Origin: an uncultured Lacinutrix sp.
GTDB taxonomy: Bacteria > Bacteroidota > Bacteroidia > Flavobacteriales > Flavobacteriaceae
Assembly (NCBI GenBank): GCA_937916035.1
Contig: CALGIH010000275.1
Span: 1-5,196 of the forward strand
Reading direction: 5' to 3'
Length of the DNA: 5,196 bases
Shown: positions 1 to 5,196 of the stretch, in pieces
Position numbering within the stretch: the stretch's first letter is position 1
How the letters are laid out: each line of letters starts with the position of its first letter
Translations under genes and position numbers: made by a program
Notes under the pieces: generated by a model
The model's input: only the letters and a program-made list of their open reading frames with translations
Database searches by the model: none
Told to the model about the DNA's origin: nothing

Positions 1-132
1 TTTTAAAGTCAAGTATGTAATTACAAACCTACAATTTTTTTATTCGTTTTGAAAACCAATATGTTAAATAGGTTTATCTAACGTATTAATAAAAATAATC
101 AAATTTATTTTAAAAACAACTTTTCAATCCTA
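1..132. other. Non-coding AT-rich stretch downstream of the phosphoesterase gene
   Basis: Very AT-rich sequence with frequent stops on both strands. The longest open stretch at the left edge on the plus strand is about 16 codons before a TGA and resembles nothing I recognise. Apart from the weak hairpin listed separately (63-82) and a 7-bp AT-only inverted repeat (92-98 with 105-111), I see nothing in it. Whether the next gene to the left converges on this region cannot be told from the window. Confidence 0.6.
63..82 (-). terminator. Weak candidate hairpin terminator behind the phosphoesterase gene
   Basis: On minus-strand RNA the sequence folds into an 8-bp stem, GUUAGAUA with UAUUUAAC, including one G-U wobble, closed by an AACC tetraloop. 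It starts about 50 bases after the stop codon. The stem is mostly A-U, and the following bases (AUAUUGGUUUUC) are only loosely U-rich, so this is not a textbook intrinsic terminator. Its position after the last codon is the main argument for a role in 3' end formation. Confidence 0.25.
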
Positions 133-1362
133 TTAAGCTGGTTTTGAGCCTTTTTTAAGCTCAATTACAGTTATTTCTGGCCAAATCCCAACACGCCCTG
201 GATATGCCAGCACACCAAAACCTCTATTTACATTAATGAGTTGTTTCTTTTGCTCATAAATTCCAGCCCAATATTTATAACGCCATTTTACAGGACTCCA
301 TTTTATCCATCCTGGAATTTCAATGCCAAACTGCATACCGTGTGTATGACCACTTAATGTTAAATGGTACTGATAATCATCATCAATAACTTGGTATTCC
401 CAATGTGATGGATCATGACTCATAAGAATTTTAAAGTCATTAGCATCAACAGTTTGACTCGCTTTTTTTAAGTCTCCTTTTTGCTTAAAATCTTTTCCCC
501 AATTTTCAACTCCAACGATTGCAATTCGCTGACCTTCTTTTTCTATAAACCTACTTTCATTCATCAATAAATCGAACCCAATATCTTTCTGTACCTTTTG
601 TAAGTCTTTTAAATTTTGAAGTTTCAATTCTTCGGAATCCCAACGTACATAGTCACCATAATCATGGTTCCCTAAAACGGAATACATACCATCCTTTGCC
701 GTTAATTTTGCAAAACTATCTTTCCATTCTAACATTTCATCAGCTCTATTATTCACCAAATCTCCTGTAAATAAAATAGCATCAGAGGCTTGTTCATTTA
801 TTAAATCAATAGCATATTCTACTTTTTCTTTATTATCAAAACTGCCAATATGAATATCACTAATTTGAGTAATTTTATAACCGTCAAAAGCCTCAGGTAA
901 ATCTTCAAAATAAAGAGCATATTTAAGGACTTTAAAATTGTATTTTCCTATAATCATGCCATATAAAAAAGATGCAAATGGAATAGTAGCCAGACCTAAA
1001 GCAATCTTGCTCACAAATACTCTTCTTGAAGGCATATAAGAACCACTTGGATCTGATCCTTCCGTGAAATAACGAAATGCTGCTTGTGGAACCCTTAATA
1101 TATCTTCCCCAAACATCATAATCATAATAACCATTTTCGGAATGTATAAGGTCAATAAAAACCCAATTGCAAAGTTCATTTTGGTATTTAAACCTCCTCT
1201 TCCAGAAGTCGAAATTTGATAAATAAAATTCCCTATAACAACTATTGAAATCATTAAATACGCAATATTTACCCACTTATTTCTAAAGGTAGTTTTAACT
1301 GCTTGAAAAGCATAAATATCAATAATGGCAAAAATTACAACAAATAGTATCCAACGAATCAT
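133..1362 (-). CDS. Membrane-anchored calcineurin-like metallophosphoesterase (YkuE/YaeI/LpxG type)
   Basis: A 409-residue predicted metal-dependent phosphoesterase. The N-terminal third is membranous, with hydrophobic segments near residues 2-20, 31-50, 63-84 and 118-139. The catalytic domain (about 155-405) carries the family's metal-binding signatures in order: SDIHIG (D169, H171), TGDLVNN (D201), GNHDYG (N232, H233, D234), SHDPSHW (H316) and GHTHGMQ (H339, H341). All expected two-metal ligands are present, so the enzyme is probably active. Basic residues cluster in loop 1-2 (K23, R27, K29) and ahead of segment 4 (R90, R97, R113, R114, K119). By the positive-inside rule this puts those loops in the cytoplasm and the catalytic domain in the periplasm. 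Just before segment 4 lies a twin-arginine-like SRRVFVSK (112-119). Relatives include B. subtilis YkuE, E. coli YaeI and chlamydial LpxG, the last a UDP-diacylglucosamine pyrophosphatase. The substrate here cannot be deduced; phospholipid, cell-wall or lipid A precursors are options. The ATG at 1360-1362 opens directly into the first hydrophobic segment and is preceded by a good -7 box. The gene diverges from the GH92 gene with a 112-base gap. Confidence 0.93.
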   Translation of the reverse strand: MIRWILFVVIFAIIDIYAFQAVKTTFRNKWVNIAYLMISIVVIGNFIYQISTSGRGGLNTKMNFAIGFLLTLYIPKMVIMIMMFGEDILRVPQAAFRYFTEGSDPSGSYMPSRRVFVSKIALGLATIPFASFLYGMIIGKYNFKVLKYALYFEDLPEAFDGYKITQISDIHIGSFDNKEKVEYAIDLINEQASDAILFTGDLVNNRADEMLEWKDSFAKLTAKDGMYSVLGNHDYGDYVRWDSEELKLQNLKDLQKVQKDIGFDLLMNESRFIEKEGQRIAIVGVENWGKDFKQKGDLKKASQTVDANDFKILMSHDPSHWEYQVIDDDYQYHLTLSGHTHGMQFGIEIPGWIKWSPVKWRYKYWAGIYEQKKQLINVNRGFGVLAYPGRVGIWPEITVIELKKGSKPA

Positions 1363-1375
1363 AGTACAATTTTAT

Positions 1376-1383
1376 CAAATATA
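1376..1383 (-). promoter_or_regulatory. Bacteroidetes -7 box for the phosphoesterase gene
   Basis: On the minus strand these bases read TATATTTG, a perfect match to the Bacteroidetes primary sigma factor -7 consensus TAnnTTTG. A start site a few bases downstream would leave a leader of only about 10 bases before the ATG at 1362. I see no convincing -33 TTG-type element 17-23 bases upstream, so the assignment rests on the -7 box and its position. Confidence 0.5.
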
Positions 1384-1414
1384 GGTCAATTTGGAGCGCA
1401 GTAATCATTGTTAA

Positions 1415-1436
1415 AACTTATTTAACTATAAGTTAA
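1415..1436. promoter_or_regulatory. Nested inverted repeat in divergent promoter region, candidate operator
   Basis: Two overlapping perfect palindromes share these bases. AACTTAT (1415-1421) pairs with ATAAGTT (1428-1434) across a 6-base spacer, and TTAACT (1422-1427) pairs with AGTTAA (1431-1436) across ATA. The site lies 39-60 bases before the GH92 start codon and just upstream of its tentative -7 box, where an activator or repressor would bind. AT-rich DNA produces short palindromes by chance, so the operator role is an inference. No regulator gene is present in the window to pair it with. Confidence 0.35.
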
Positions 1437-1443
1437 GATTTAC

Positions 1444-1451
1444 TATCTTTC
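1444..1451 (+). promoter_or_regulatory. Tentative -7 box for the GH92 gene
   Basis: TATCTTTC differs from the Bacteroidetes TAnnTTTG consensus only in the last base. It lies 23 bases before the ATG at 1475, which would give a leader of roughly 20 bases. No clear TTG -33 element is found at the expected distance; the only nearby TTG (1408-1410) is too far away. A weak core next to the inverted repeat at 1415-1436 would suit an activator-dependent promoter, but that is speculation. Confidence 0.3.
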
Positions 1452-1474
1452 AGCTTCTATTTTAATAAACACTA

Positions 1475-4405
1475 ATGAAGCAAATCCTTACTTACTTCAG
1501 TATTTTTCTTTTAATACTTAGTTGCAAAGAAAACTCAGAAACTTTACCTGCTAAAAAAGACAAACCACTTATCTCATATGTCAATCCATTTATTGGAACT
1601 GGCGGACATGGTCATACCTATCCTGGAGCGACGATGCCTTTTGGGATGATGCAACTCTCACCTGACACACGTTTGGATGGTTGGGATGGTTGTTCTGGCT
1701 ATCATTATAGTGATGACTATATTTACGGCTTTTCTCACACACACTTAAGTGGCACAGGAGTTTCAGATTATGGAGATATACTCTTAATGCCAACAAACAA
1801 AATCGCTTTTAATAATGGAGCAGATGGCAAAAATGGGTATCGTGCTCATTTTAGTCATGACAACGAAGTTGCCGAGCCTGGATTTTATAAAGTGCATTTG
1901 GATTCTACAAATATTGATGTCGAATTAACCGTTTCCAAGCGAAGTGGCATACATAAATATCAATTCCCTTCTTCTGAAAATCAAGTGACTATTTTAGATC
2001 TTTTACATCGAGATAAAGTATTAGACGCAAAGATTGAAAGGATCTCTGATACGGAATTATCAGGATTTCGATTTTCCGAAGCTTGGGCAACAGATCAACG
2101 TTTGTTTTTTTATATAAAAACATCACATTCATTTACTGATATGTTACAGTCTCCACCTGCAAAAGTAATGCCTGGAGCCCAAAAAATAGCTTTGACCTTT
2201 AACAACCCAAATAATGAACCTGTTTATATAAAAATTGGTATTTCAGCAGTTGACGTTGAAGGCGCTCGTAAAAATTTAGAACAAGAAATTGGAGGTAAAT
2301 CTTTTGAAGAAGTTAAAACCGAAGCTCAAAACACTTGGGAATCTCAATTAGAAAAAATAGTGATTGAAAGCGATAATTTGGATTACAAAACCAATTTCTA
2401 TTCAGCCTTGTATCACACCATGATTGCTCCAAACTTATATCAAGATGTTGATGGACGTTATCGAGGTATGGATTTAAAAATTCACGAAACCAAGGATTTT
2501 GACTACTACACTGTCTTTTCACTTTGGGATACCTATAGAGCTGCGCATCCTCTTTACACGATTATTGAGCAAGATAGAACCAACGATTTCATCAATACCT
2601 TTTTAGCAAAATATGACGAAGGTGGCATCATGCCAATTTGGGATTTGTCTGCTTGTTATACAGGCTGTATGATTGGCTATCATGCTGTTCCAGTAATTGC
2701 CGATGCTTACTTAAAAGGGTTACGCGATTATGATGTTGAAAAAGCATTTACTGCCATGAAACACTCAGCTAATCAAGATAAGTTAGGATTAGAATCTTAT
2801 AAATCCTTAGGCTATATTCCTGTGGAATTTGAAAGCGAATCAGTTTCTAAAACGCTAGAATACGCCTACGACGATTGGACCATTGCACAAATGGCTAAAG
2901 ACCTAGGAAAAGATGAAGATTATAAAACATTTTCAGAACGCGCTCAGTATTACAAAAATATTTTTGACCCAGAATCTCAATTCATGAGAGGTCGTTTTCG
3001 CAACACTTGGTTTGCACCTTTTGATCCTTACGAAGTCAACTTCAATTACACTGAAGCCAACTCATGGCAATATAGTTTTTATGTGCCTCAAGATATTTCA
3101 GGCTTTATCAACTTATTAGGAGGTAAAGATAAATTAGAAGAAAATCTGGATGAATTATTTACTGCCGAAGCTGAAACTTCTGGTCGTGACCAAGCAGACA
3201 TTACTGGACTCATTGGGCAATATGCTCATGGTAACGAGCCAAGTCATCACATGGCTTACTTATACAACTTCGTAAATAGGCCGCACAAAACACAAGAGAA
3301 AGTTTATCAAATTTTAACCGAATTATACAAAAATGCGCCTGACGGCATTTCGGGCAATGAAGATTGTGGACAAATGAGTGCATGGTACGTGCTAAGTTCT
3401 ATGGGTTTTTATTCGGTAACTCCAGCATCGAACCAATATATTATAGGAAATCCCTTATTCCCAAAAGCAACCATTAATCTGGAGAATGGTAAGCAATTTA
3501 CTATTGTAGCTCATAATATAAGCAGCACAAATAAATATATTGAATACGTCACTTTAAACGGAAAATCACTCGACAGAACTTTTATATATCATAACGAAAT
3601 TGTTGATGGTGGAACTCTAGAATTTCAAATGACTGATAATCCTGCTGTTTGGGGAAGTCGTGAAGGACAAGAACCTAAAACAGAGATAAAAGATCATTTG
3701 ATTATTCCTGCACCATTTATTGCTAAAGGTGATGTTGCTTTTAAAGGAAGTACAGAAATTGTTTTAGAAAATGTTGATAAAAACGCGACTATCTTTTACA
3801 AATTGGGTGAAACAGAATACAAAACATATGAACATCCATTTACCGTTTCTGAACCAACATCGTTAAGTGTCTATTCTGAAAAAGGCAATGTCAGAAGTGC
3901 TACCATAACTACTGATTTTTACAAAATAGATCCAAACCTCAGCATCAAACTAGGAACCGAATATGCCAATCAATACAATGCTGGAGGGAATGATGCTTTA
4001 ATTGACGGCATTGTTGGAGCACAAGATTTTAGAACAGGAACTTGGCAAGGTTATTTTGATGTAGATGTTATTGCAACTGTAGATTTAGGTTCAGAAAAAC
4101 CTATAAATTCAGTTTCTGTAAACTTCTTAAAAGATCAACGCTCATGGATTTTCTATCCAACAAAAGTTGAATGTCTAGTTTCTAAAGACGGAACTAATTT
4201 TACTTCAATAGGAACATTCAATTTTCCGGAAATTACAGCAACAGAAGTGGTTAGTATGGAACATGTGAAATTCAAACAAGCATCTTCTAACTATCGTTAC
4301 GTAAAAATCATCGCTAAGAAATTAGGGAAGCTACCTAAATGGCATTTAGGCTATGAACACGATGGCAGAAGCTGGCTGTTTGTGGATGAAATAACGATTA
4401 AGTAA
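1475..4405 (+). CDS. GH92 alpha-mannosidase lipoprotein with C-terminal discoidin-like (F5/8C) module
   Basis: A 976-residue exo-acting alpha-mannosidase of glycoside hydrolase family 92, a Ca2+-dependent inverting family that removes terminal alpha-mannose from N-glycans and mannans. Residues 1-17 are a lipoprotein signal (MKQ, hydrophobic core, lipobox ILSC with lipidated C17). The following KENSE resembles the acidic export signal of Bacteroidetes surface lipoproteins, so outer-surface display is possible. The N-terminal beta-sandwich (about 33-265) has the hallmarks VNPFIGTGGHGHTYPGA, W70 and GFSHTHLSGTG. The catalytic (alpha/alpha)6 domain (about 280-740) has SLWDTYRAAHPL (349-360), YTEANSWQYSF (525-535; E527 the likely general acid), HGNEPSHH (585-592) and SGNEDCGQMSAWYVLSSMGFY (626-646; D630 the likely general base). 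These catalytic assignments are by remembered motif comparison with the Bacteroides enzyme BT3990. Beyond the usual core of about 750 residues are a small beta-rich chitobiase-C/Fn3-like segment (about 745-816) and a discoidin-like domain (about 822-976, ending RSWLFVDEITIK), a common Bacteroidetes extension for carbohydrate contact. The reading frame is intact. Linkage preference (alpha-1,2, 1,3, 1,4 or 1,6) is not settled. The permease gene follows 84 bases downstream, probably in the same transcription unit. Confidence 0.95.
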   Translation: MKQILTYFSIFLLILSCKENSETLPAKKDKPLISYVNPFIGTGGHGHTYPGATMPFGMMQLSPDTRLDGWDGCSGYHYSDDYIYGFSHTHLSGTGVSDYGDILLMPTNKIAFNNGADGKNGYRAHFSHDNEVAEPGFYKVHLDSTNIDVELTVSKRSGIHKYQFPSSENQVTILDLLHRDKVLDAKIERISDTELSGFRFSEAWATDQRLFFYIKTSHSFTDMLQSPPAKVMPGAQKIALTFNNPNNEPVYIKIGISAVDVEGARKNLEQEIGGKSFEEVKTEAQNTWESQLEKIVIESDNLDYKTNFYSALYHTMIAPNLYQDVDGRYRGMDLKIHETKDFDYYTVFSLWDTYRAAHPLYTIIEQDRTNDFINTFLAKYDEGGIMPIWDLSACYTGCMIGYHAVPVIADAYLKGLRDYDVEKAFTAMKHSANQDKLGLESYKSLGYIPVEFESESVSKTLEYAYDDWTIAQMAKDLGKDEDYKTFSERAQYYKNIFDPESQFMRGRFRNTWFAPFDPYEVNFNYTEANSWQYSFYVPQDISGFINLLGGKDKLEENLDELFTAEAETSGRDQADITGLIGQYAHGNEPSHHMAYLYNFVNRPHKTQEKVYQILTELYKNAPDGISGNEDCGQMSAWYVLSSMGFYSVTPASNQYIIGNPLFPKATINLENGKQFTIVAHNISSTNKYIEYVTLNGKSLDRTFIYHNEIVDGGTLEFQMTDNPAVWGSREGQEPKTEIKDHLIIPAPFIAKGDVAFKGSTEIVLENVDKNATIFYKLGETEYKTYEHPFTVSEPTSLSVYSEKGNVRSATITTDFYKIDPNLSIKLGTEYANQYNAGGNDALIDGIVGAQDFRTGTWQGYFDVDVIATVDLGSEKPINSVSVNFLKDQRSWIFYPTKVECLVSKDGTNFTSIGTFNFPEITATEVVSMEHVKFKQASSNYRYVKIIAKKLGKLPKWHLGYEHDGRSWLFVDEITIK

Positions 4406-4408
4406 CTA

Positions 4409-4430
4409 ATTCCTCCGTAGGCAGGAATCT
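4409..4430 (-). repeat. 22-base hairpin repeat, copy 1 (reverse orientation)
   Basis: This copy reads AGATTCCTGCCTACGGAGGAAT on the minus strand and matches copy 2 (4458-4479) at 18 of 22 positions. By itself it folds as ATTCCT (4409-4414) with AGGAAT (4423-4428) around a short loop with one internal C-G pair. It begins 3 bases after the GH92 stop codon. The shape, a degenerate ATTCCTGC-N4-GCAGGAAT palindrome, recalls short intergenic palindromes I associate with Flavobacteriia genomes; that resemblance is from memory and unchecked. Confidence 0.6.
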
Positions 4431-4457
4431 CATGAATAAAGCTAACTAACTAAAAAT

Positions 4458-4479
4458 AGATTCCTGCTTTCGCTGGAAT
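4458..4479 (+). repeat. 22-base hairpin repeat, copy 2 (forward orientation)
   Basis: This copy reads AGATTCCTGCTTTCGCTGGAAT on the plus strand. Its own stem is ATTCC (4460-4464) with GGAAT (4475-4479), a T-T mismatch, then GC/GC around a TTTC loop. With copy 1 it can form a longer hairpin: 10 perfect pairs between 4421-4430 and 4458-4467 around a 27-base loop, with most outer bases also pairing. It ends 10 bases before the permease ATG and is followed by an A-run, not a T-run, so it is not a standard plus-strand terminator. Confidence 0.6.
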
Positions 4480-4489
4480 AAAAAAATTT

Positions 4490-5196
4490 ATGAACCAACC
4501 AAAATCCTATCGCTCATCATTTATTCTACTAACAACCTTATTCTTCCTTTGGGGATTTATAACGGTTTTAGTAGACTCATTAGTACCAAGACTACGTGAG
4601 TTATTTACACTGACTTATGCTCAAGCCATTTTGGTTCAATTTGCTTTTTTTGGAGCCTATTTTGTCTTGTCTGTTCCTGCTAGTTATATCTTATCTAAAA
4701 TTGGCTATAAAAAAGGAATCATACTTGGTTTATTAACAATGTCCCTTGGTTGCTTACTTTTTTATCCAGCTGCTTCATATCGAGTATTTGGAGTGTTTCT
4801 TTTAGCGTATTTTATTTTAGCTGGAGGCATGACCATTTTACAAGTTGCAGCAAATCCTTATGTTGCGGTTTTAGGAAGTGAAGATGGTGCTTCAAGTCGT
4901 TTAAATTTATCGCAAGCCTTTAATTCATTGGGAACAGCTATCGCTCCAGCAGTTGGCGCTTTATTTATTTTAAGTGATACCATTAAAACCAATGACGAAA
5001 TAGCTTTACTTACAGAAACAGCAAAAGAAACCTATCTAGCTTCTGAAGCTTCTGCTGTTCAAAAACCATTTTTAGGATTAGCCGTTTTCATTATTGCTAT
5101 TGCAGTAATTTTCTTATTTGCAAAACTCCCAAAATTGATTAGCGAAAAATCAACTGGGACATATGCTGAGGCGTTTAAGCAAAAAAACATGATGTT
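4490..5196 (+). CDS. MFS sugar permease of the FucP/GluP type, 5' part (runs off the window)
   Basis: The ATG at 4490 opens a frame with no stop to the window edge, giving 235 complete codons of a family usually 400-440 residues long. The product is a proton- or Na+-coupled inner-membrane monosaccharide importer of the fucose/glucose/galactose permease family. Family hallmarks are FFLWGFITVLVDSLVPRLR in the first helix (D29 matches the transport aspartate of E. coli FucP), QFAFFGAYFVLSVPA (50-64), GYKKGI (72-77), LQVAANPYVAVLG (117-129) and RLNLSQAFNSLGTAIAP (137-153). Six helices fit near residues 11-28, 44-68, 75-94, 99-121, 143-161 and 193-212, so the N-terminal bundle is complete and the sequence stops in the central cytoplasmic loop. 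Q118 sits where FucP has the proton-linked glutamate E135; the LQVAANP form is what I recall from GluP-like glucose/galactose carriers, which argues against calling this fucP. Directly behind a GH92 mannosidase, mannose is a sensible candidate substrate, by inference only. No Shine-Dalgarno sequence is seen; an A-run precedes the ATG. Confidence 0.9.
   Translation, partial: MNQPKSYRSSFILLTTLFFLWGFITVLVDSLVPRLRELFTLTYAQAILVQFAFFGAYFVLSVPASYILSKIGYKKGIILGLLTMSLGCLLFYPAASYRVFGVFLLAYFILAGGMTILQVAANPYVAVLGSEDGASSRLNLSQAFNSLGTAIAPAVGALFILSDTIKTNDEIALLTETAKETYLASEASAVQKPFLGLAVFIIAIAVIFLFAKLPKLISEKSTGTYAEAFKQKNMM

Noticed and set aside
2..52. Possible 3' end of a rightward gene at the left edge (about 16 codons to a TGA at 50-52)
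   Set aside because: Too short and low in complexity to support; AT-rich non-coding DNA gives such stretches by chance.
92..111. AAAATAA / TTATTTT inverted repeat in the left intergenic region
   Set aside because: The arms are pure A/T with weak pairing and no following T-run on either strand; likely chance in AT-rich DNA.
932..1276. A 114-codon open frame on the minus strand inside the phosphoesterase gene
   Set aside because: It overlaps the phosphoesterase in another frame. Its translation is rich in F, Y, C and S with no recognisable motif, as expected for a shadow of AT-rich coding sequence.
1376..1393. CAAAT-N8-ATTTG inverted repeat over the leftward -7 box
   Set aside because: The arms are only 5 bases, and half of it is explained by the TATATTTG box itself; too weak to call an operator.
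1590..1796. A 68-codon open frame antisense to the start of the GH92 gene
   Set aside because: It lies wholly inside a well-supported GH92 frame with conserved family motifs. Its translation has no recognisable domain and no promoter is evident.
2313..2522. A 69-codon open frame antisense to the GH92 catalytic region
   Set aside because: It is a shadow frame inside conserved GH92 coding sequence, with a cysteine- and arginine-scattered translation and no domain.
4442..4453. Three tandem CTAA units between the two hairpin repeats
   Set aside because: Only three 4-base units in AT-rich spacer DNA, not distinguishable from chance. They form the loop of the larger hairpin but show no separate signal.
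4409..4489. Intrinsic terminator between the GH92 and permease genes
   Set aside because: The hairpins are followed by an A-run (4480-4487), not a T-run, on the plus strand, so the stem does not fit a standard plus-strand terminator.

Overview
This AT-rich window looks like chromosomal DNA of a marine or environmental Flavobacteriia/Bacteroidetes bacterium. The evidence is a Bacteroidetes-style -7 promoter box (TAnnTTTG), no clear Shine-Dalgarno sequences, a Bacteroidetes-type lipoprotein GH92 glycosidase with a C-terminal discoidin-like module, and a FucP/GluP-type sugar permease. I place it at class or phylum level only.

Layout: bases 1-132 are non-coding, with at most a weak hairpin behind the leftward gene. 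Bases 133-1362 (minus) encode a membrane-anchored calcineurin-like metallophosphoesterase of the YkuE/YaeI/LpxG type. Bases 1363-1474 are a divergent promoter region with a good -7 box for the leftward gene and a nested AT-rich inverted repeat that may be an operator. Bases 1475-4405 (plus) encode a 976-residue GH92 alpha-mannosidase lipoprotein. Bases 4406-4489 hold two 22-base hairpin repeats in opposite orientation. From 4490 an MFS sugar permease gene runs off the right edge; about the first 235 codons are present.

The two rightward genes make functional sense together. An envelope or surface-anchored exo-alpha-mannosidase would release mannose from alpha-mannan or N-glycan-like material, and the permease would carry the monosaccharide across the inner membrane. 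This could be one end of a small glycan-use locus, but no SusC/SusD pair, regulator or sugar kinase is visible here. The phosphoesterase is divergent and has no evident link to glycan use.

I see no mobile element, CRISPR array, RNA gene or unmistakably new system. The items most worth a second look are the internal twin-arginine-like motif ahead of the last membrane segment of the phosphoesterase, the inverted pair of hairpin repeats between the mannosidase and permease genes, and the nested palindrome in the divergent promoter region.
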